A DNA stretch of 23,804 bases from Solirubrobacteraceae bacterium (GTDB taxonomy: Bacteria > Actinomycetota > Thermoleophilia > Solirubrobacterales > Solirubrobacteraceae): contig JAICUS010000019.1 of NCBI GenBank assembly GCA_025935735.1, positions 1-23,804 on the forward strand, in the 5' to 3' direction. Below, piece after piece: positions 22,671-23,804 of the stretch. Under the pieces are notes generated by a model. That model was not told the origin of the DNA. It saw only the letters and a program-made list of their open reading frames with translations, and searched no databases. A program made the translations under genes and the position numbers. Every line of letters starts with the position of its first letter. The first letter of the stretch is position 1.

Positions 22671-23804
22671 GGCCGGCGCAGCTCGCGGACCTCGGCGCCC
22701 TCCGCCGACGGGGCGTCCGCGGGCGCCGCGTCCTCCAGGCCGAACAGCTCGCGCAGCAGCTGCAAGCGCGCGTGGCGGTGGTCGGCGTCCAGCGCCTTGA
22801 CCCGCTGCGTGGGCTCGTGCAGCACCCGCTTGACCACTGCGCGCGCCAGCGCCTCCACCCGCGCCAGATCCCGCTCCGACAGCCCCTCCCAGCGCCCGGC
22901 GTTCTCGGCCAGCAGCCCCTCCACCACCGCGTCGCCGCGGGCGCGCAGCGCGGTCAGCGTGGGCATGACCTCCAAGGTGCCCAGCCAGCTCGCGAAGGTC
23001 TGCATCTCCTCCTCGACGATGACGCCCGCCCGCGCCGCCTCGGCCCGCCGCACCCGCAGGTGCGAGCGCACGCGGGCCTGCAGCGCGTCCATGTCCATCA
23101 CGGTCACGCCGTCCAGCTCACCGCACGCCGGGTCGATGTCCCGCGGCACGGCCAGATCCACGAGCAGCAGCGGCCGCCCGCCCCGCGCTTCCATGACCGC
23201 GGCGAGCTCCTCGGCGCCGACGATGGCGTGGGGCGAGGCGGTCGAGGACACGACGACGTCGGCGCGCTCCAGCTCGGACGGCAGCGCGTCGAACGACCCC
23301 GAAGCGCCGCCGAAGCGCTCGGCCAGCGCGATCGCCCGGTCGCGGCGCCGGTTGGCCACGAACATCGTGGAGACGCCCTGCTCGTGGAACGCGCGGGCCA
23401 CCTGCTCGGACACCTCGCCCGCGCCGACGATCACGACATGGTGGAACGCGCCCACCGCCGCGCGCGCGGCGTCGACGGCCACGGTGGCCACGGAGGCGTG
23501 CCCGGAGGAGATCGACGTCTCGGTGCGCACCCGCTTGCCCGTGGCCAGCGCCGCGCGGAAGACCTTGTTGGTCAGCGGCCCCGTCGTGCGCGCGGCCAGC
23601 GCGCGCTCGTAAGCCCGCTTGATCTGCCCCTGGATCTCCGCCTCGCCGACGATCATCGACTCCAGGCCGCTCACCACCCGAAACAGGTGGCGCGCCGCGT
23701 CGCAGTTGCGGGCGGCGTAGATCGACGGCATCAGCGCCGTCGGCGGCGTCCCGGCGCGGCGGGCCAGCATCCCCAGCACCACCGACTCGCCGGCCACCGG
23801 GTCC
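22667..23804 (-). CDS. hemA: Glutamyl-tRNA reductase, N-terminus beyond window edge
   Basis: About 378 residues are visible and the frame stays open to the window edge. The missing N-terminus would hold the first 60-80 residues, including the catalytic Cys of the TCNR motif, so catalytic competence cannot be checked here. Diagnostic parts present are GLESMIVGEAEIQGQIKRAY, the NADPH-binding VIVGAGEVSEQVARAF, FVANRRRDRAIALAERFGG and VVVSSTASPHAI; LLVDLAVPRDIDPAC and the C-terminal dimerisation helices follow. The enzyme reduces Glu-tRNA to glutamate-1-semialdehyde, the first committed step of C5-pathway tetrapyrrole synthesis. It is the first visible gene of the hemA-hemC-cobA/hemD-birA operon. 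In-frame GTG 23797 should not be taken as the start. Confidence 0.94.
   Translation of the reverse strand, partial: DPVAGESVVLGMLARRAGTPPTALMPSIYAARNCDAARHLFRVVSGLESMIVGEAEIQGQIKRAYERALAARTTGPLTNKVFRAALATGKRVRTETSISSGHASVATVAVDAARAAVGAFHHVVIVGAGEVSEQVARAFHEQGVSTMFVANRRRDRAIALAERFGGASGSFDALPSELERADVVVSSTASPHAIVGAEELAAVMEARGGRPLLLVDLAVPRDIDPACGELDGVTVMDMDALQARVRSHLRVRRAEAARAGVIVEEEMQTFASWLGTLEVMPTLTALRARGDAVVEGLLAENAGRWEGLSERDLARVEALARAVVKRVLHEPTQRVKALDADHRHARLQLLRELFGLEDAAPADAPSAEGAEVRELRRP

Overview
The window comes from a very GC-rich, densely packed bacterial chromosome. The most likely source is a Solirubrobacterales-type actinobacterium (Thermoleophilia). This is inferred from the base composition, the style of a large secreted protein with an Arg-rich beta-type C-terminal domain, and the heavy use of GTG/TTG starts with 1-4 nt start/stop overlaps. 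No rRNA, tRNA, CRISPR array, integrase or transposase was seen.

Layout. (1) 1-4426, plus strand: the distal part of a dipeptide/oligopeptide ABC importer operon (3' part of the binding protein, DppB-type permease, DppD- and DppF-type ATPases). No DppC-type permease gene lies between dppB and dppD. (2) 4416-6579, minus strand: a four-gene run SRPBCC protein -> ArsR-type regulator -> 3-hydroxybutyrate dehydrogenase -> HTH/Clp-N protein, divergent from clpP (6667-7278). Two GCAAC-N6-GTTGC palindromes lie between the divergent starts. (3) 7433-12117: a hypothetical protein (minus) and a 1323-residue secreted BNR-propeller protein (plus). (4) 12112-14092, minus: tlpA-like thioredoxin -> galT -> dtd. 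(5) 14280-17615, plus: an SF2 DEAH helicase with a long repetitive, basic, histone-H1-like tail. (6) 17624-19286, minus: MBL-fold hydrolase -> TetR regulator -> GNAT acetyltransferase, preceded by a good sigma-A promoter overlaid with palindromic operators. (7) 19287-19681: a 395 bp intergenic region with promoter, operators and repeats. (8) 19682-23804, minus: tetrapyrrole operon hemA (partial) -> hemC -> cobA-hemD fusion -> birA.

How they work together. The hem genes make uroporphyrinogen III and divert part of it to precorrin-2/sirohydrochlorin. birA is translationally coupled at the end of that operon although it belongs to biotin metabolism. The ArsR and TetR proteins each sit in the operon they probably control. 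A Clp N-domain/HTH protein shares a divergent control region with a clpP gene, which suggests but does not prove a link to proteolysis.

The least expected signals are: a family of about 50-70 nt intergenic repeats, found as head-to-head pairs in two intergenic regions 12 kb apart; the helicase tail of about ten basic repeats; the double operator between clpP and the SRPBCC/ArsR operon; and the operator cluster of the TetR operon. All functional assignments come from reading motifs by eye; no database search was run.
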